Below, one piece after another: positions 39,089-39,825 of a stretch of DNA of 39,825 bases. The number at the start of each line of letters is the position of its first letter. Position 1 is the stretch's first letter. A program made the position numbers and the translations under genes. The DNA comes from an uncultured Clostridia bacterium (GTDB lineage Bacteria > Bacillota > Clostridia > Oscillospirales > Acutalibacteraceae), in NCBI GenBank assembly GCA_937884975.1, contig CAKZZS010000026.1, positions 1 to 39,825 of the forward strand. Direction: 5' to 3'. The notes beneath the pieces are model-generated. The model saw only the letters and a program-made list of their open reading frames with translations, did no database searches and had not been told where the DNA came from.

Positions 39089-39379
39089 TATTTTTTCCTC
39101 CTTAAATTGGGGCGGCATCTTATAAGCGATAACCTGCAACCCGGCCGGGTGTTTCCACCCTGTCCGCTTAAAAACCGAAAAACTTTTTAAAGTCTTTCGG
39201 GTCTTGAAAAGATGCCTAAACAGACCGGTTTTGAGCCGTGCTCAAAACAATCTGTTGCCATTCGCCCGGTTTTGTAATCGGACATACTCCACAGAAATTC
39301 CCAGTCTCAAAGAACTGCCACCTTCTGCTTCAACGCCTTGCACGTTTGGGCATAGTTACCCCTATCCCAATTCGCGTGC
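39089..39379 (-). promoter_or_regulatory. Structured 5' leader of the S10 ribosomal operon
   Basis: About 290 nt of untranslated RNA. In 5' to 3' order on the minus strand: a 5'-end hairpin (39340-39379; GCACG/CGTGC, TTGGG/CCCAA, ATAG/CTAT); a 17-bp hairpin with GTTTTGAGC/GCTCAAAAC at 39219-39256; then a long-range helix AAGATGCC (39209-39216, plus strand) with GGCATCTT (39114-39121). That helix encloses a terminator-like hairpin CCGAAAGACTT/AAGTTTTTCGG plus T5 (39170-39200), and a stem AAGCG/CGCTT containing GGGTG-GAAA-CACCC (39137-39150). The closing helix ends about 10 nt before the rpsJ ribosome site. A ribosomal-protein autoregulatory leader is the likely role. Confidence 0.75.
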
Positions 39380-39385
39380 TTTGGT

Positions 39386-39414
39386 ATAATAACACACCGT
39401 TATGCAAATTGCAA
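39386..39414 (-). promoter_or_regulatory. Promoter of the S10-spc-alpha operon
   Basis: Minus strand TTGCAA (39409-39414), 17-bp spacer, TATTAT (39386-39391). It places the start near 39379, exactly at the base of the leader's first hairpin. An A/T-rich block at 39420-39480 lies upstream and could act as an UP element. Confidence 0.75.
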
Positions 39415-39473
39415 GAACTTTTTTCAAAAAATTTGTTAAAATTGAAAGAATTTTTGAAAAATAGTTTTTTGTA

Positions 39474-39500
39474 AAAAAATATCCACAAGATGTTGTGGAA
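39474..39500 (-). terminator. Putative terminator of a minus-strand gene beyond the window
   Basis: On the minus strand CCACAA-CATC-TTGTGG (39483-39498) is followed by ATATTTTTTT (39471-39482). The stem has only 6 bp, extended weakly by flanking T/A pairs. It would isolate the ribosomal promoter from upstream transcription. Confidence 0.55.
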
Positions 39501-39529
39501 AACGGGGATTTTTATATAGTTTTAATTCC

Positions 39530-39553
39530 GTAGGGGCGAATACCATCTGCCCG
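39530..39553. repeat. GTAGGGG-family repeat fragment
   Basis: CGTAGGGGCGAATACCATCTGCCCGC: the GTAGGGGCG edge and CGCCCG-like end of the family found at 8248-8555, with a less perfect stem. Confidence 0.6.
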
Positions 39554-39563
39554 CAACCTTAAA

Positions 39564-39708
39564 AAGCCTTCCCCTTGAGGGGAAGGTGGCGGCGTAGCCG
39601 TCGGATGAGGTGTAGGTGCGTAGCACCGTTAACAACATATATATATTCAACTTTCCACCTCATCAGTCAACCTTACGGTTGCCAACTTCCCCTCAAGGGG
39701 AAGCCTTT
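39564..39708. mobile_element. MITE-like inverted-repeat element (about 145 bp)
   Basis: The ends are inverted copies: AAGCCTTCCCCTTGAGGGGA at the left and, read from the right, AAGGCTTCCCCTTGAGGGGA. Each end is itself a palindrome around CCCCTTGAGGGG. Inside, GATGAGGTG (39604-39612) is matched by CACCTCATC (39656-39664), and small hairpins GGCGGC-GTA-GCCGTC, GGTGC-GTA-GCACC and CAACC-TTAC-GGTTG are seen. There is no coding potential. A non-autonomous mobile repeat is the simplest reading; I recognise similar short elements as common in gut Clostridia. Confidence 0.7.
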
Positions 39709-39789
39709 ATAGTGTTTGGAAGCGAAGCTTCCCCAAAATTATTCATTATTAATTCTTAAGCTTTCAATTTTCATCAAACCAATAGATAT

Positions 39790-39808
39790 CCACCCGCATA
39801 GCGGGTGG
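39790..39808. repeat. Perfect hairpin at the right edge of the window
   Basis: CCACCCGC-ATA-GCGGGTGG. Strong, GC-rich, surrounded by AT-rich sequence and without a T-run, so not a clear terminator. It may be the subterminal hairpin of an IS200/IS605-type element extending beyond the window, but no transposase is visible here. The rest of 39709-39825 shows nothing else. Confidence 0.5.
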
Positions 39809-39825
39809 TATTTCATTTTCGGGCA

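Noticed and set aside
39204..39474. Plus-strand frames of 61 and 78 codons over the S10 leader and promoter
   Set aside because: They cover the structured leader and promoter of the minus-strand operon, have no ribosome site and show no recognisable protein features.
39481..39501. Two inverted DnaA-box-like sequences (ATATCCACA and TTTTCCACA)
   Set aside because: They are the two arms of the same small hairpin, followed by a T-run on the minus strand, so a terminator explains them. No further boxes, dnaA/dnaN genes or DNA-unwinding element mark an origin.

Overview
The window looks like the chromosome of a low-to-mid GC Gram-positive anaerobe of the class Clostridia, probably an Oscillospirales/Ruminococcaceae-type gut bacterium. 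The evidence is the canonical Firmicutes S10-spc-alpha ribosomal cluster with a KOW protein between map and infA, zinc-type S14, L36 and adenylate kinase, an EF-P/CD1247-type pair, ECF-type vitamin transporters, a LysM-CAP protein of the spore-coat/cell-wall type and a BspA-like leucine-rich-repeat surface protein with GW repeats. This placement is inference; no 16S rRNA is present. Most promoters are textbook sigma-A boxes with a 17-bp spacer, and the tRNAs carry no encoded CCA.

Layout. 1-2310: tRNA-Ser(GCT), a DUF4173 membrane protein and, on the minus strand, tRNA-Thr(GGT). 2364-6279: a LysM-CAP secreted protein, a MocR/PdxR-like regulator that has lost key PLP residues, a divergent ECF S component, and a GPH-type transporter broken by an in-frame TGA. 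6289-7956: a metallo-beta-lactamase-fold hydrolase divergent from a biotin-protein ligase. 7957-8656: a gene-free mosaic of palindromic repeats. 8657-12467: the BspA-like surface protein and a hypothetical protein. 12527-15733: ddl, a YwiB-like DUF1934 gene and argS overlap as one operon, divergent from uppP (15899). 16762-17799: a TPP riboswitch with a strongly enlarged arm and an intrinsic terminator controls thiT. 17869-20740: rpsU, then yqeG-pepP and efp with a CD1247-like zinc-ribbon gene. 20798-23290: a lipoprotein and a uracil-permease-type NCS2 transporter.

23702-39088 is one long minus-strand ribosomal operon, transcribed from a promoter near 39400 to a terminator at 23669-23697: rpsJ, rplC, rplD, rplW, rplB, rpsS, rplV, rpsC, rplP, rpmC, rpsQ, rplN, rplX, rplE, rpsN, rpsH, rplF, rplR, rpsE, rpmD, rplO, secY, adk, map, KOW gene, infA, rpmJ, rpsM, rpsK, rpsD, rpoA, rplQ. 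It starts with a roughly 290-nt highly structured leader and has a second structured gap between rplW and rplB. Both are candidates for autoregulatory RNA. The right end (39420-39825) holds a terminator, a MITE-like inverted-repeat element and a hairpin that may be the end of a mobile element.

The most interesting signals are: the TPP riboswitch with a roughly 23-bp stem capped by about 150 nt of extra structure; an array of four unrelated hairpins separated by a constant heptamer (8443-8533); the K-to-R, C-terminally truncated MocR protein next to an ECF vitamin transporter; the single nonsense codon in the GPH transporter; and the ribosomal-operon RNA structures. No CRISPR array, defence system, prophage or biosynthetic cluster is visible.
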